A stretch of 64,000 bases of DNA, from positions 434,001-498,000 of the forward strand of contig JAQEWB010000002.1 in the NCBI GenBank assembly GCA_027694045.1, given 5' to 3'. Of this stretch, positions 35,270-44,451 are shown piece by piece. The position numbers and the translations under genes are program-made. The notes under the pieces are model-generated. The model ran no database searches and was not told the DNA's origin. It was given only the letters and a program-made list of their open reading frames with translations. Each line of letters starts with the position of its first letter. Position 1 is the first letter of the stretch. The DNA is from Bacillaceae bacterium OF18-1A (GTDB lineage: Bacteria; Bacillota; Bacilli; Bacillales; Bacillaceae_G).

Positions 35270-36946
35270 TTATTTCAATTTGAATACCATTGCTTCATAA
35301 GGACGTAACGTCATATTTTCTATTGCTTCAATCTCTACGTCATAATTGTGTATAAACAAATCAAATTCACTATAACTAATGTCCTTAGGTAATTCAAATA
35401 CACTTTCATCCGCAGTAAAGTTTGCGATAACAAGAAGTTTTTCTTCCCCGTATGTTCTTACGTAAGCAAAAATAGATGGGTTATTCTCTAATATTAGATC
35501 ATATGATCCATACACAACAATCTTATTATTTTTACGTAACTCAATTAATTTTTTATAGTAATAAAAAATTGAGTTTTCGTCTTGCATTGCTTGTTTCACG
35601 TTAATTTCTTTGTAATTTGGATTTACAGCAATCCACGGTTCACCCGTTGTAAATCCAGCATGTTCTCTATCATCCCACTGTATCGGTGTTCTGGCATTAT
35701 CTCGGCCTTTTATATAAATAGATTCCATTACTTTTTCTTTATCTTCCCCACGGTCTATCACTTTTTCTTTATACATATTTAGCGTTTCAATATCTCGATA
35801 TTCATCAATTGAATCAAATCGAACGTTAGTCATTCCGATTTCTTCTCCTTGATAAATATACGGTGTTCCTTTCATCATATGAAGCACCGTTGCCAACATT
35901 TTTGCAGATTCAATACGATATATTCCATCATTACCAAAACGGGATACAACGCGAGGTTGGTCATGATTATTCCAATAAAGGCTGTTCCATCCTGTATGCT
36001 CTAAAGCTTTTTGCCACTTCGTTAAATTTTCTTTTAAAGTAAGAAGTGAACATGGTTTTACATCCCATTTCCCGCCTTCTCCTGAATCCAAATCCATATG
36101 TTCGAATTGGAATACCATTTGTAATTCTTTACGGTCTTCTCCTGTATACAATTTGGCCTCTTCCGTTGTTACACCCGGCATTTCACCAACTGTCATAATG
36201 TCGTAGTGAGACAATACAGCTTCATTCATTTCATGTAAATATGTATGAATATTCGGCCCGTTCATAAAATGTTTATGACCTGAAACATACCCTTCTTCAT
36301 CCGTTTCAACAGTTGGTAAGCCCTCTTCTTTAGAAATAAAATTAATAACATCCATACGGAAGCCATCAATTCCTTTTTCTAACCAAAACTTCATCATTTC
36401 ATAAACATCTTGCCTTACCTTTTCATTATCCCAATTTAAATCTGGCTGTTTTTTAGAAAATAGATGTAAATAGTACTCATCTGTCATTTCATCGTATTGC
36501 CATGCAGATCCACTAAAAGCTGCTCCCCAGTTGTTCGGTTCTTTCCCTTCTTGTCCAGGACGCCATATATAGTAATCTCTATATTTATTATGTTTTGATT
36601 TACGTGATTCAATAAACCAATTATGTTCATCAGAAGTATGATTAACAACTAAGTCCATCATAAGTTTCATATTACGTTCATGCATTTCATGTAATAGCTC
36701 ATCCCAATCTTCCATTGTTCCGAACTCATTCATAATTTTACAATAATCACTTATATCATAACCATTATCGTCATTTGGAGATTCGTAGACTGGCGATAAC
36801 CAAATTACATCAATCCCTAATTCTTTTAAGTAATCTAACTTTGAAATAATACCGCGAAGATCACCTATACCATCACCATTACTATCCATAAAGCTACGAG
36901 GATATATTTGATATACGACACTTTCTTTCCACCATTGTTTTTCCAT
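35270..36946 (-). CDS. malL: Oligo-1,6-glucosidase
   Basis: 558 residues from the ATG at 36946, exactly the length of the structurally known B. cereus oligo-1,6-glucosidase, which the sequence closely follows from MEKQWWKESVVYQIYPRSFM to the end RPYEAMVFKLK. An ATG six codons earlier has no ribosome site. Seen: DLVVNHTSDEH, GFRMDVINFI (nucleophile Asp199), TVGEMPG (Glu255), WNNHDQPR (Asp329). It cleaves alpha-1,6 links of isomaltose and panose inside the cell, finishing breakdown of branched dextrins. Its promoter region carries the 37.0-kb operators. Confidence 0.97.
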   Translation of the reverse strand: MEKQWWKESVVYQIYPRSFMDSNGDGIGDLRGIISKLDYLKELGIDVIWLSPVYESPNDDNGYDISDYCKIMNEFGTMEDWDELLHEMHERNMKLMMDLVVNHTSDEHNWFIESRKSKHNKYRDYYIWRPGQEGKEPNNWGAAFSGSAWQYDEMTDEYYLHLFSKKQPDLNWDNEKVRQDVYEMMKFWLEKGIDGFRMDVINFISKEEGLPTVETDEEGYVSGHKHFMNGPNIHTYLHEMNEAVLSHYDIMTVGEMPGVTTEEAKLYTGEDRKELQMVFQFEHMDLDSGEGGKWDVKPCSLLTLKENLTKWQKALEHTGWNSLYWNNHDQPRVVSRFGNDGIYRIESAKMLATVLHMMKGTPYIYQGEEIGMTNVRFDSIDEYRDIETLNMYKEKVIDRGEDKEKVMESIYIKGRDNARTPIQWDDREHAGFTTGEPWIAVNPNYKEINVKQAMQDENSIFYYYKKLIELRKNNKIVVYGSYDLILENNPSIFAYVRTYGEEKLLVIANFTADESVFELPKDISYSEFDLFIHNYDVEIEAIENMTLRPYEAMVFKLK

Positions 36947-36992
36947 TATGCTACCCCATTTCATTCATAATTAGATTTTCTCTTTTTTAAGG

Positions 36993-37006
36993 CGCAAACG
37001 TTTTCA
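36993..37006. promoter_or_regulatory. LacI-type operator upstream of malL
   Basis: CGCAAACGTTTTCA, the complement of the TGAAAACGTTTGCG copy near malE, 47 bp before malL. Confidence 0.65.
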
Positions 37007-37112
37007 TTAATGAATGATAACAGATTCTATCTTAATTTAAAATAGCGCTTACAACTTTTATTCTTATTTTTCTAAGAAAACAGACGAAACTTAATAATAT
37101 TCTTCTAATGTA

Positions 37113-37126
37113 TGAAAACGTTTTAT
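37113..37126. promoter_or_regulatory. LacI-type operator in malL-msmX region
   Basis: TGAAAACGTTTTAT, same core with a weaker right half. Confidence 0.5.
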
Positions 37127-37170
37127 TTTTTTGTTTATTTTTTGAATCTATTCGTTTATAATGAATTCAA

Positions 37171-37184
37171 AGAAAACGTTTGCA
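37171..37184. promoter_or_regulatory. LacI-type operator upstream of msmX
   Basis: AGAAAACGTTTGCA, 25 bp before the msmX start codon and close to its ribosome site, where binding would block transcription. Confidence 0.6.
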
Positions 37185-37208
37185 TAATTATTTCTAGGGG
37201 GAAATACC

Positions 37209-38309
37209 ATGGCAGAACTGAAATTAGAAAACATTTATAAAATATATGATAATAACGTAACAGCTGTAACAGACTTCAATTTACACATTCAAGATAAAGA
37301 ATTCATCGTATTTGTCGGTCCTTCTGGCTGCGGAAAATCTACAACATTACGAATGGTGGCTGGACTTGAAGATATTTCAAAAGGAGAGTTTTCAATTGAT
37401 GGTAAGCTAATGAATGATGTCCCTCCAAAAGATCGCGATATCGCAATGGTCTTCCAAAACTATGCTTTGTATCCTCATATGAGTGTATATGATAATATGG
37501 CATTTGGACTAAAACTTAGAAAAATACCAAAAGATGAAATCGATCGTCGAGTGAAAGACGCAGCAAAAATTTTAGGACTTGAACAATATTTAGACAGAAA
37601 ACCGAAAGCGTTATCAGGTGGACAACGCCAACGTGTTGCGTTAGGTAGAGCTATCGTTCGAGATGCGAAAGTATTCTTAATGGATGAGCCTTTATCAAAT
37701 TTGGATGCAAAACTCCGTGTTGCAATGCGCTCAGAAATTTCTAAACTACACCACCGCCTTGGAACGACAACAATTTATGTAACGCATGATCAAACTGAAG
37801 CAATGACAATGGCTTCCCGTCTTGTTGTTATGAAAGACGGAAAGATTCAACAAATCGGAACTCCAAAAGAAGTATATGAAACACCTGAAAACATTTTCGT
37901 TGGTGGATTTATCGGCTCACCAGCCATGAATTTCTTCCATGGTAAATTAACTGAAACCGACTTTGTTATTGACAACTCAGTAACGGTAAAAGTATCCGAA
38001 GGAAAAATGAAATTATTGCGTGAACAAGGCTATGTAAATAAGGAGATTGTTTTAGGAATTCGTCCTGAAGATATTCATGATGAACTATTATTTTTAGAAG
38101 CTTCACAATCTACAACCTTCACAACAAAAATTGAAGTTGCAGAATTGTTAGGTGCTGAATCTATTTTATATATGAAACTAGGCAATCAAGATTTTGCAGC
38201 ACGTGTTGATGCAAGACATACCTTCTCACCTGGTGACCAAATTAAATTGGCATTCGATATGAATAAAGCACATTTCTTTGACAGTCAAACGGAACAACGT
38301 ATTCGTTAA
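37209..38309 (+). CDS. msmX: Sugar ABC transporter ATPase MsmX/MalK
   Basis: 366 residues. Seen: Walker A GPSGCGKST (about 38-46), Q-loop VFQNYALYPHMSV, signature LSGGQRQRVALGRAI, Walker B VFLMDEPLSNLDA, H-loop VTHDQTEAMT, and C-terminal TOBE/OB regulatory domain (about 235-366, LGIRPEDIHDELL). It energises MalFG-type sugar importers; in B. subtilis MsmX serves several. Its location and operators tie it to the maltodextrin system. ATG behind AGGGGGAAAT. A bcr-like repeat starts 5 bp after its stop. Confidence 0.93.
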   Translation: MAELKLENIYKIYDNNVTAVTDFNLHIQDKEFIVFVGPSGCGKSTTLRMVAGLEDISKGEFSIDGKLMNDVPPKDRDIAMVFQNYALYPHMSVYDNMAFGLKLRKIPKDEIDRRVKDAAKILGLEQYLDRKPKALSGGQRQRVALGRAIVRDAKVFLMDEPLSNLDAKLRVAMRSEISKLHHRLGTTTIYVTHDQTEAMTMASRLVVMKDGKIQQIGTPKEVYETPENIFVGGFIGSPAMNFFHGKLTETDFVIDNSVTVKVSEGKMKLLREQGYVNKEIVLGIRPEDIHDELLFLEASQSTTFTTKIEVAELLGAESILYMKLGNQDFAARVDARHTFSPGDQIKLAFDMNKAHFFDSQTEQRIR

Positions 38310-38313
38310 AAAA

Positions 38314-38480
38314 TAAAGTAAAACTTGAATCAGTGGGGGTTTTGTCCATCCCCCACTGATTATTAGCCCTCATCAATCGGGCATTTACGGGCAGTTGTCT
38401 CCCACCTAACTTCCTCGTATACACCGAATTTTGAGGTTTTTGAGGTGGGAGTCTTACTGCCCAGCGAATAGCTGGGTAAA
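38314..38480 (+). repeat. bcr1-like dispersed repeat, long form
   Basis: It starts ATAAAGTAAAACTTGAATCAG. A hairpin GTGGGGG / CCCCCAC follows, then TTATTAGCCCTCATCAATCG, GGGCATTTACGGGCAG, and a second arm pair CTCCCACCT / AGGTGGGAG ending at CTGCCCAGCGAATAGCTGGG. Homologous to the copy at 4010-4151 (opposite strand). Confidence 0.8.
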
Positions 38481-38540
38481 TTTCAGCCATCTATCATACA
38501 AAAAAACCGTCCACATCTATTCTGAGGGCGGTTTTCATTA

Positions 38541-39017
38541 TTATACTAGGGCTTCTACTGTATGAAATGATTGTCCTTCCGTGCTAATAATACCAAAAAT
38601 AGGTAAATCTCTAAGTAGCACTTCTTCTTGCTGTTTCATAAAAGATGACGTTAATTGTTTTATCTCAACCCAAACGTCATTAATACAAACTATGTTGGAA
38701 TCGTTCTCTTGTTGGCGAGAAAAAATAGAATCTATTTTATATAAACCAGCATTTTGAAAAAGCATATCAATGCGACTGAATGCATTCAAAGTAATACTGA
38801 TAACGCGTTGCCAATCTCCTTGTTTTCCCATATCATAGGATACAAAAAGTGCTTCTCCGCCTAGATTCGTAATTTCCTCCACTGTTGCTTGTCCACTCTC
38901 TTGATCAATGTCCGTCACAATTACTTTTGCGCCTTGTTTAGCCAACAAAAGAGCTGTATTACGTCCAATCCCAATGCCACCGCCAGTTACGATAGCAACT
39001 TTTCCTGCAAGCTTCAT
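38541..39017 (-). pseudogene. C-terminally truncated short-chain dehydrogenase
   Basis: 158 residues from the ATG at 39017 (AAGGGG site). Seen: intact Rossmann start KVAIVTGGGIGIGRNTALLL, VIVTDIDQESGQATVEEI and RIDMLFQNAG (the NAG motif). It degenerates afterwards, with FSRQQENDSNIVCINDVWVE only loosely matching an SDR. It stops at SFHTVEALV before the catalytic Tyr-x-x-x-Lys and the C-terminal third (normal length about 250). It should bind NAD(P) at most. It is flanked by two bcr-like repeats. Confidence 0.8.
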
Positions 39018-39113
39018 TTTCATTTCCCCTTCTATAAGTCTTACCGTCATTCAGTATACTCCTTTATTAGATTGGTCTGCAAGCAGGAAAAGCCCCCTAT
39101 TTTTTGTAAGCGA

Positions 39114-39212
39114 TTACTTTTCTACTTCTTCTTTTTTCTTACTATTACGCTGATCAAAGACTAAACCGATAAAAATTAAAATCCCCCAAAAGATTACGCT
39201 ACCTCCAGTCAT
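39114..39212 (-). CDS. Small single-span membrane protein, 32 residues
   Basis: ATG at 39212 behind GGGGGAAG. Seen: short N-terminus MTGGS, hydrophobic span VIFWGILIFIGLVF, then a charged tail DQRNSKKKEEVEK, so it is probably N-out/C-in. Upstream, at 39233-39316, is a bcr-like repeat. No function is recognised, but small proteins of this layout are frequent in Bacillus. Confidence 0.6.
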   Translation of the reverse strand: MTGGSVIFWGILIFIGLVFDQRNSKKKEEVEK

Positions 39213-39232
39213 TTCAACTTCCCCCTTATTAT

Positions 39233-39316
39233 ATAAAGTGAAACTTGAATCAGTGGGGGTTTTGTCCATCCCCCACTGATTATTAACCCTCACCAATCGA
39301 ACGTTTGCGGAATAAA
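39233..39316 (+). repeat. bcr-like dispersed repeat, short form
   Basis: ATAAAGTGAAACTTGAATCAG, hairpin GTGGGGG / CCCCCAC, TTATTAACCCTCACCAATCG, ending near AATAAAG. It equals the first half of the copy at 38314, lacking the second arm pair. Confidence 0.8.
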
Positions 39317-39461
39317 GATATTATTTTTATTCATTATATCATTTTCTTAATTTTCAATCTATTAAAAATAAACAATGATATTGCTTATTTTTAGTTTTAT
39401 AATAAAATAAAGACCGCTTTTTACGAATCGCTATCTCCTTCCTGCTCGCAATAACCAAATT

Positions 39462-39496
39462 AAAAAAACCTTTTTATTTAAAAATAAAAAGGTTTC
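39462..39496 (-). terminator. Terminator after RDD gene
   Basis: AAACCTTTTTA / TAAAAAGGTTT stem with an A/T loop, directly beyond the stop of the gene at 39503. Confidence 0.75.
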
Positions 39497-39502
39497 TGTG
39501 TA

Positions 39503-39958
39503 TTATACAAGACTCATCACTTTTGTCTTTGCAATTAAATCATGAAATCCGCAATTATCTTTGCGGAACAACATCATATATACGTTACATAATAATGGAA
39601 TGCCAAGTAGTACTATGTTCGGTAATAACAATACAAAAAATCGTATAATTAACGTTTGTAACGTTAACTTTTCACTCTTCAATGAAATTACTTTTGTTCT
39701 CGTTACCTTTTTACCAAGTGTTACACCGTCCCAAAGAAAAGGTAACAAGATAAAATATAAAACCATTAATATAAAAACTACTGCGAAATCATATCTATAG
39801 TCACCAAAACTTATATTAAAGCGATTAAAAATAGCACTATAGTTTCCAGTCATAACAGCTACTACTGCACCGTACATAACCGAGATTAAAAACATGTCAA
39901 TTAGGGAAGCACCTATGCGATTCATTACAAGTGCTGGACGATGCATCTTTAACTTCAT
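39503..39958 (-). CDS. RDD family membrane protein
   Basis: 151 residues. Seen: RIGASLIDMFLISVMYG at the start (the RDD signature position, here R-x6-D), three to four hydrophobic segments, the family's central FLWDGVTLGKKVTRTKVIS, and a C-terminal FRKDNCGFHDLIAKTKV (HDLIAKT). RDD proteins are integral membrane proteins of mostly unknown role, some linked to Na+/H+ exchange. ATG behind AAGGAGTC. Monocistronic; diverges from the lipoprotein gene at 40089. Confidence 0.88.
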   Translation of the reverse strand: MKLKMHRPALVMNRIGASLIDMFLISVMYGAVVAVMTGNYSAIFNRFNISFGDYRYDFAVVFILMVLYFILLPFLWDGVTLGKKVTRTKVISLKSEKLTLQTLIIRFFVLLLPNIVLLGIPLLCNVYMMLFRKDNCGFHDLIAKTKVMSLV

Positions 39959-40088
39959 TTTATGTCGACTCCTTCATATCCTTCTTTACCCGTTTCATCG
40001 TACCACTTCTAAAAAACATTGTAAACTAGCGTTTCTCTTACTTTTCTTGTACAATGTGTTACAACAGGATTGTAAAGGGGGGCTCATA

Positions 40089-40520
40089 TTGAAAAAATGG
40101 ATAATCCTATTCGTCACCTTCCTATTAACGGCTTGCACAGGTAATACAAACCATGTGTCTTATACGATTAATGATGAATATGAACTCATACGCACTTCTG
40201 GAAATGCATTCGAACTTTTCCCGTCGCAGGATGCTGTATATGCCACACAATACATTCCTGCCAAAATTATAGATATTGCCTGGGATGATAAATACATTAT
40301 TGCAAAACAAATTGAGGAAAAGTCAGATCCGAATAACCCTGACGGAGCAATTGCAAATAAAAAAAATGAACAATATTGGATTATTGACGTAAAGAACAAT
40401 AAACGCTTTGGTCCTTATAATGAAAAGCAATTTAATGAACAAAAAGATGCGTTTAAAATTAAAGTGCCTTTTCAAAGTGTAGATTCATATATAAAAGAAA
40501 TAAAAAAACAGTCAGCATAA
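40089..40520 (+). CDS. Small lipoprotein (DUF3997-like)
   Basis: 143 residues from a TTG with AAAGGGGGGC. Seen: lipoprotein signal LKKWIILFVTFLLTACTG (lipobox LLTAC, Cys about 16), then a beta-rich exported domain with IIDIAWDDKYIIAKQ, QYWIIDVKNNKRFGPYN and FNEQKDAF. This pattern occurs in Bacillus proteins labelled DUF3997. Outer-membrane-face anchored; role unknown. Closed by a strong terminator. Confidence 0.8.
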   Translation: MKKWIILFVTFLLTACTGNTNHVSYTINDEYELIRTSGNAFELFPSQDAVYATQYIPAKIIDIAWDDKYIIAKQIEEKSDPNNPDGAIANKKNEQYWIIDVKNNKRFGPYNEKQFNEQKDAFKIKVPFQSVDSYIKEIKKQSA

Positions 40521-40543
40521 CTTTTAAACGCTGACTGTTTTTT
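40503..40543. terminator. Bidirectional terminator
   Basis: AAAAAACAGTCAGC / GCTGACTGTTTTTT stem, 13-nt loop, between two converging lipoprotein genes. Confidence 0.9.
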
Positions 40544-40565
40544 ATTTCTTTATTTTAAAAACACC

Positions 40566-41330
40566 TTACTCAGAAAGCGAGATGTTAAAATTTTGTGACT
40601 CTTTAACAACATCCTGTGTCTCTGTATCTCCTGCAAGCAGATCATCTGTTGTAAATTTAATATCCTTTACTTTTTCTTTCCCATCATCAAGTATTAAACC
40701 AATAATTCCATCTCTTGTTTCACCAGGCTTATAGTCCTCTCTTGATACATTCTTTGTACCAACGAGCGTATCTTCATCATATAAAAAGTTTTGAGTTGCT
40801 ACTTTAAAATGTTGCTTATCATTAATTACAACATCATTCATCGAGAAAAATTGCATGTTTTTATTCCCGCTATTTTCCACTTTGTATGTAATCTCAACGT
40901 AACGAATCGTATCACTAATCTCCGTTCCGCTTAACGATGCATATAATTCTGCATCTTCTTGACTTACTTTATCTCCTAGTCTACGCTTTACTTCTTCAGG
41001 AGTTAATGCTGTATATACTTTTAATGTGTTTTTAGCATCTTCACTCATCTGCGATAAAGAGATTACCTTCACATCTTTCACGTGAATTTTCATTGGTGCT
41101 ACTTCAAACGTTTGATTCACAGAATGAATCTGCTCTAACTTGAAAGTACCCCACCCTGTTTCTTTCACTTTCTGTCCTACCTTTTTTAGCTCACGTCCAC
41201 CATATTCTTTCGTTTCAGGAATAGATTCTTCCTTCTTCGGTTCAGCTTTCTTTTCTTCTTGATGGAAGCAACCACTTAACATAAGAAGAAAACTACATAA
41301 AACAAAAATACTTTTCCATGCTTTCATCAT
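40566..41330 (-). CDS. Hypothetical lipoprotein
   Basis: 254 residues. Seen: signal ending in lipobox MLSGC (Cys about 21), a Lys/Glu linker (EEKKAEPKKEESIPETKE), then a beta-sandwich-like exported domain with IRYVEITYKVENSGNKNMQF and DYKPGETRDGIIGLIL. The phrase e-v-x-V-e-N-s-g-x-k and the -PGE-x-x-G- step resemble DUF4352/immunoprotective-type folds on Bacillus lipoproteins. I cannot name a function. ATG behind AGGAGAAA. Single gene. Confidence 0.75.
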   Translation of the reverse strand: MMKAWKSIFVLCSFLLMLSGCFHQEEKKAEPKKEESIPETKEYGGRELKKVGQKVKETGWGTFKLEQIHSVNQTFEVAPMKIHVKDVKVISLSQMSEDAKNTLKVYTALTPEEVKRRLGDKVSQEDAELYASLSGTEISDTIRYVEITYKVENSGNKNMQFFSMNDVVINDKQHFKVATQNFLYDEDTLVGTKNVSREDYKPGETRDGIIGLILDDGKEKVKDIKFTTDDLLAGDTETQDVVKESQNFNISLSE

Positions 41331-41364
41331 TTAATTTCTCCTAACACTATCATTCGTTAATAAA

Positions 41365-42093
41365 TTAGTCCTTAGCCTTGTAAACTATAGAAACAATAAA
41401 AAGTCCACAAAACGAACTTGTCAGTCCAGATACTATTATACCCCCTATTTGGAAAATATGAAAATAGGGATCTACGAACGCGTGAACGTTAAATATAATA
41501 GTTGCCACAATGGTTGTTGAAACCCAATACTGCCTTTTTTCTGAAGCTATAATAATATCTTTCCCCGTTTTATCTTTACACTTCCATAGTACGTATAATA
41601 GTAATAATAAACCAGCACATGTACTTCCATGTTGCATATATTTATACACTGGGATATTATGCAATTCTCTTTGTAACAATGGTATTTCCATAACGAAGTA
41701 GCCTGTATTATGAGTAAATGCATCCCAAACGACATGCGTGAGCATACCAAATAAAGCAGAATAGCAAAATACAAAGAAATCCTTCCATGTATGAAGCCCC
41801 CACCTCTCATCTACTGTATAGGTGTAGTAGCCAGCAAACGGTTTAGGTAAATGTGTTATGAACGGCTTTTTTAAAATGTAATGATAGATATATGCTAACA
41901 GTAGAACGAGCGGTAAATTTAAATATAAGAAACCAAGCCACGTATGCCCAATAATACCGTACGGTCTAAAGTGTAAAAAATACTCAAAGTCAGGTGCCAT
42001 ACTACCTAATACAAGAGCCGTTACTGAAATATATTTAGAATGCTTTTTCGCAAAAGGAAGAACTGCTGCTGGATGTGCGAATGTAAACGGCAT
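41365..42093 (-). CDS. DUF4184 family membrane protein
   Basis: 242 residues. Seen: the family opening MPFTFAHPAAVLPF, GSMAPDFEYFLHF (conserved Asp-Phe-Glu), IIGHTWLG, GMLTHVVWDAFTHNTGYF (H..WD..TH), and about six hydrophobic spans. The conserved His/Asp cluster resembles membrane-bound metal-dependent hydrolases related to YdjM/YfhO-like families, but no activity is proven. ATG behind AAAGGAGTT. Single gene. Confidence 0.85.
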   Translation of the reverse strand: MPFTFAHPAAVLPFAKKHSKYISVTALVLGSMAPDFEYFLHFRPYGIIGHTWLGFLYLNLPLVLLLAYIYHYILKKPFITHLPKPFAGYYTYTVDERWGLHTWKDFFVFCYSALFGMLTHVVWDAFTHNTGYFVMEIPLLQRELHNIPVYKYMQHGSTCAGLLLLLYVLWKCKDKTGKDIIIASEKRQYWVSTTIVATIIFNVHAFVDPYFHIFQIGGIIVSGLTSSFCGLFIVSIVYKAKD

Positions 42094-42241
42094 ATTTTAA
42101 CTCCTTTTTATACTTTCAATTGAATACCATCTATCATAACGAGAGAATTGATCTTCATGCAATATTTATTTTCACATTGGAATATGATAGTTTAAATGAT
42201 ATAATCCACATGAAATATTCAGAAAATAAGGAGGGGTTCAC

Positions 42242-42511
42242 GTGTCATTAACACTTGTCTTTTTTCTTGTTCTGTTTACCTTGTTTGTAAGTACATACAT
42301 TGGCTTCTATCTATGGAAGCACTACAAAATTATAAAATATATACCTGCTCTCGTTGGTTTTATAAGCATTCTTTTTATTTTCATATGGAAAAGAATGACT
42401 TTCGGCTGGGAAGGTCTTGGCTTTGGCGCACTTCAATATACAATACTATTTGCAAGTTGTCTTACCCTTGTATTTGCTGCTTTTTTAGAATCAAAATCCG
42501 TTATGAATTGA
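42242..42511 (+). CDS. Small three-span membrane protein
   Basis: 89 residues from a GTG with AAGGAGGGGT. Seen: spans near 4-24, 32-50 and 63-82, with a conserved-looking RMTFGWEGLGFGALQY loop. It resembles small YesK-type membrane proteins, tentatively. It ends 10 nt before the ATPase gene start, whose ribosome site overlaps this stop, so the two are probably co-transcribed. Confidence 0.72.
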   Translation: MSLTLVFFLVLFTLFVSTYIGFYLWKHYKIIKYIPALVGFISILFIFIWKRMTFGWEGLGFGALQYTILFASCLTLVFAAFLESKSVMN

Positions 42512-42521
42512 GGTTTATATA

Positions 42522-43247
42522 TTGATTGACGTACCTTTTTTAAAAAATGTCACTTTAAAAAAAGAAAATATCCCTAGTTTTTCCGCATATCCGTACTGCT
42601 TACCTGCTATCCGAACATTACAATCACTAGCTTTCCATCCAAATGTAACATTCATTATTGGAGAAAACGGAACGGGTAAATCAACATTACTTGAAGGAAT
42701 TGCAGTTGCTTTAGGTTTTAATGCAGAGGGTGGAACGAAGAATTTTCGCTTTAGCACAAACGATTCACACTCATCTTTACATGAATACCTTCAAATTTCA
42801 AAAAGTTTCAATACACCAAACGATGGTTTTTTTCTCCGCGCTGAATCATTTTATAATGTCGCTTCTTATATTGATGAAATAGATGCTATAAAATCTTACG
42901 GCGGCGTTTCACTACACGAACAATCACACGGTGAATCATTCTTCTCATTATTTATGAATCGTTTTTCAGGACAAGGTTTATATATTTTAGATGAGCCTGA
43001 GGCCGCTTTATCACCAATGAGACAACTTTCCATGCTCATTCGAATGCACGAACTGGCGGAACAAGGTTCACAATTTGTTATCGCGACGCATTCTCCTGTT
43101 TTAATGGCTTATCCTGAATCCACTATATACTCTTTAACACAAGAAGGGATTCACGAATCTACTTTAGAAGAAACAGAGCATTACCAAACGACGAAACTTT
43201 TCTTTGAAAATCGCGATCGATTATTCCACCATCTATTTGAGTCATAA
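42522..43247 (+). CDS. Stand-alone ABC/AAA-type ATPase
   Basis: 241 residues from a TTG behind TTGAGGTTT. Seen: Walker A FIIGENGTGKSTLLEGIA (about 46-63), a signature-like SHGESFFSLF (about 138), Walker B LYILDEPEAALSP (about 154), and an H-loop VIATHSPVLMAYP (about 185). The SMC/Rad50/OLD-like order and the SHGE signature place it with soluble ABC-like ATPases such as AAA_21 proteins, not transporters. No nuclease gene follows. Upstream is a small membrane protein in the same operon. Role unknown. Confidence 0.85.
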   Translation: MIDVPFLKNVTLKKENIPSFSAYPYCLPAIRTLQSLAFHPNVTFIIGENGTGKSTLLEGIAVALGFNAEGGTKNFRFSTNDSHSSLHEYLQISKSFNTPNDGFFLRAESFYNVASYIDEIDAIKSYGGVSLHEQSHGESFFSLFMNRFSGQGLYILDEPEAALSPMRQLSMLIRMHELAEQGSQFVIATHSPVLMAYPESTIYSLTQEGIHESTLEETEHYQTTKLFFENRDRLFHHLFES

Positions 43248-43279
43248 AAAAGAAGCAGCTCACGCTGCTTCTTTTTTAT
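43246..43279. terminator. Bidirectional terminator
   Basis: AAAAAAGAAGCAGC / GCTGCTTCTTTTTT stem with a 4-nt loop across converging stops. Confidence 0.92.
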
Positions 43280-44451
43280 AGTGCTTCTATAAATAATGCT
43301 ACCCCAATACCGCCACCGACGCATAGAGAGGCAATTCCTTTTTCTAATCCACGTCGTTTTAATTCATGAATTAAGCTTACAGTGATACGAGCTCCTGTAC
43401 AACCGATTGGGTGTCCAAGTCCTACACCACTACCGTTTACATTCACCTTTTCGCGATCTAAGCCTAATTCTTTCTCAACTGCTAAATATTGTGCAGCGAA
43501 AGCTTCATTAATTTCAAGTAAATCAGCATCTTCCAATGACCAATCTACTTTTTCTAATCCTTTACGAATTGCTGGTGCTGGTCCAATACCCATAATTTTA
43601 GGATCTACCCCAGCTACTGAATATCCAACAATTCTAGCTAACGGTTGTAAGCCTTTTTCTTTCGCTTTTTCTTCACTCATTAATACTAGAACCGCACTTC
43701 CGTCATTAAGACCAGATGCATTCCCTGCAGTTACTGATCCATCTTTACGGAACGCTGGCTTCAATCCAGCTAATTTTTCAGCTGTAATATCTGCACGCGG
43801 ATGTTCATCCTTCGAAAATACAACTTCTTTTCTACGTTCTTTTATTGTAATAGGAACAATTTGATCGTCAAAGTATCCAGACTCGATTGCTTGCAATGCT
43901 AATGTATGACTGCGAAGAGCAACCTCATCTTGTTCCTCTCTTGTAATCTCATATTGTTCAACTAAATTTTCTGCTGTTTCACCCATCATAATATGATGAA
44001 TTGGATCTTCTAGCACTTCCCACACCGTATCACGAATTTCTCCGTGCTGCAGACGTTGTCCCCAGCGGTGTTGTTTCAATGCATAAGGGCTTGAACTCAT
44101 TGCTTCTACTCCACCTGCAACAACAATATCACTTACGCCTAATTGAATTTGCATTGCAGCTGACATAATTGCTTGCATACCTGAAGAACATTGACGTTGA
44201 ATTGTATAACCAGTAACTGTGTCAGGAAATCCAGCAGCTAATGCAGCTGTTCTTGCAGTATTTGCTTCATCAGTTCTTTGAATACAGTGACCTAAAATTA
44301 CTTCATCAACTTCATGAGGTTCTACTCCGCCTCGTTTTACAGCTTCCTGAAGTACAGGAACAGCTAATTCTACTGGCGTTACATTTTTTAGCGCTCCCCC
44401 AAAGGTTCCAATTGGTGAACGAACTGCAGCTGTAATAACAACATTATGCAT
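43276..44451 (-). CDS. Acetyl-CoA C-acetyltransferase (thiolase)
   Basis: 391 residues, usual thiolase length. Seen: [18 protein letters not shown] start, nucleophile Cys in [12 protein letters not shown] (about 86), [45 protein letters not shown] (active His in GHP), and [12 protein letters not shown] (second Cys). It catalyses condensation of two acetyl-CoA or the reverse thiolysis, in short-chain fatty acid and ketone metabolism. ATG behind AGAGGGGC. It could pair functionally with the 3-hydroxybutyrate dehydrogenase at 48.6 kb. Confidence 0.95.
   Translation of the reverse strand: MHNVVITAAVRSPIGTFGGALKNVTPVELAVPVLQEAVKRGGVEPHEVDEVILGHCIQRTDEANTARTAALAAGFPDTVTGYTIQRQCSSGMQAIMSAAMQIQLGVSDIVVAGGVEAMSSSPYALKQHRWGQRLQHGEIRDTVWEVLEDPIHHIMMGETAENLVEQYEITREEQDEVALRSHTLALQAIESGYFDDQIVPITIKERRKEVVFSKDEHPRADITAEKLAGLKPAFRKDGSVTAGNASGLNDGSAVLVLMSEEKAKEKGLQPLARIVGYSVAGVDPKIMGIGPAPAIRKGLEKVDWSLEDADLLEINEAFAAQYLAVEKELGLDREKVNVNGSGVGLGHPIGCTGARITVSLIHELKRRGLEKGIASLCVGGGIGVALFIEAL

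Noticed and set aside
38242..38490. Minus-strand reading frame of 82 codons over the end of msmX
   Set aside because: It lies mostly within the bcr-like repeat and antisense to msmX; coding signal and ribosome site are absent.
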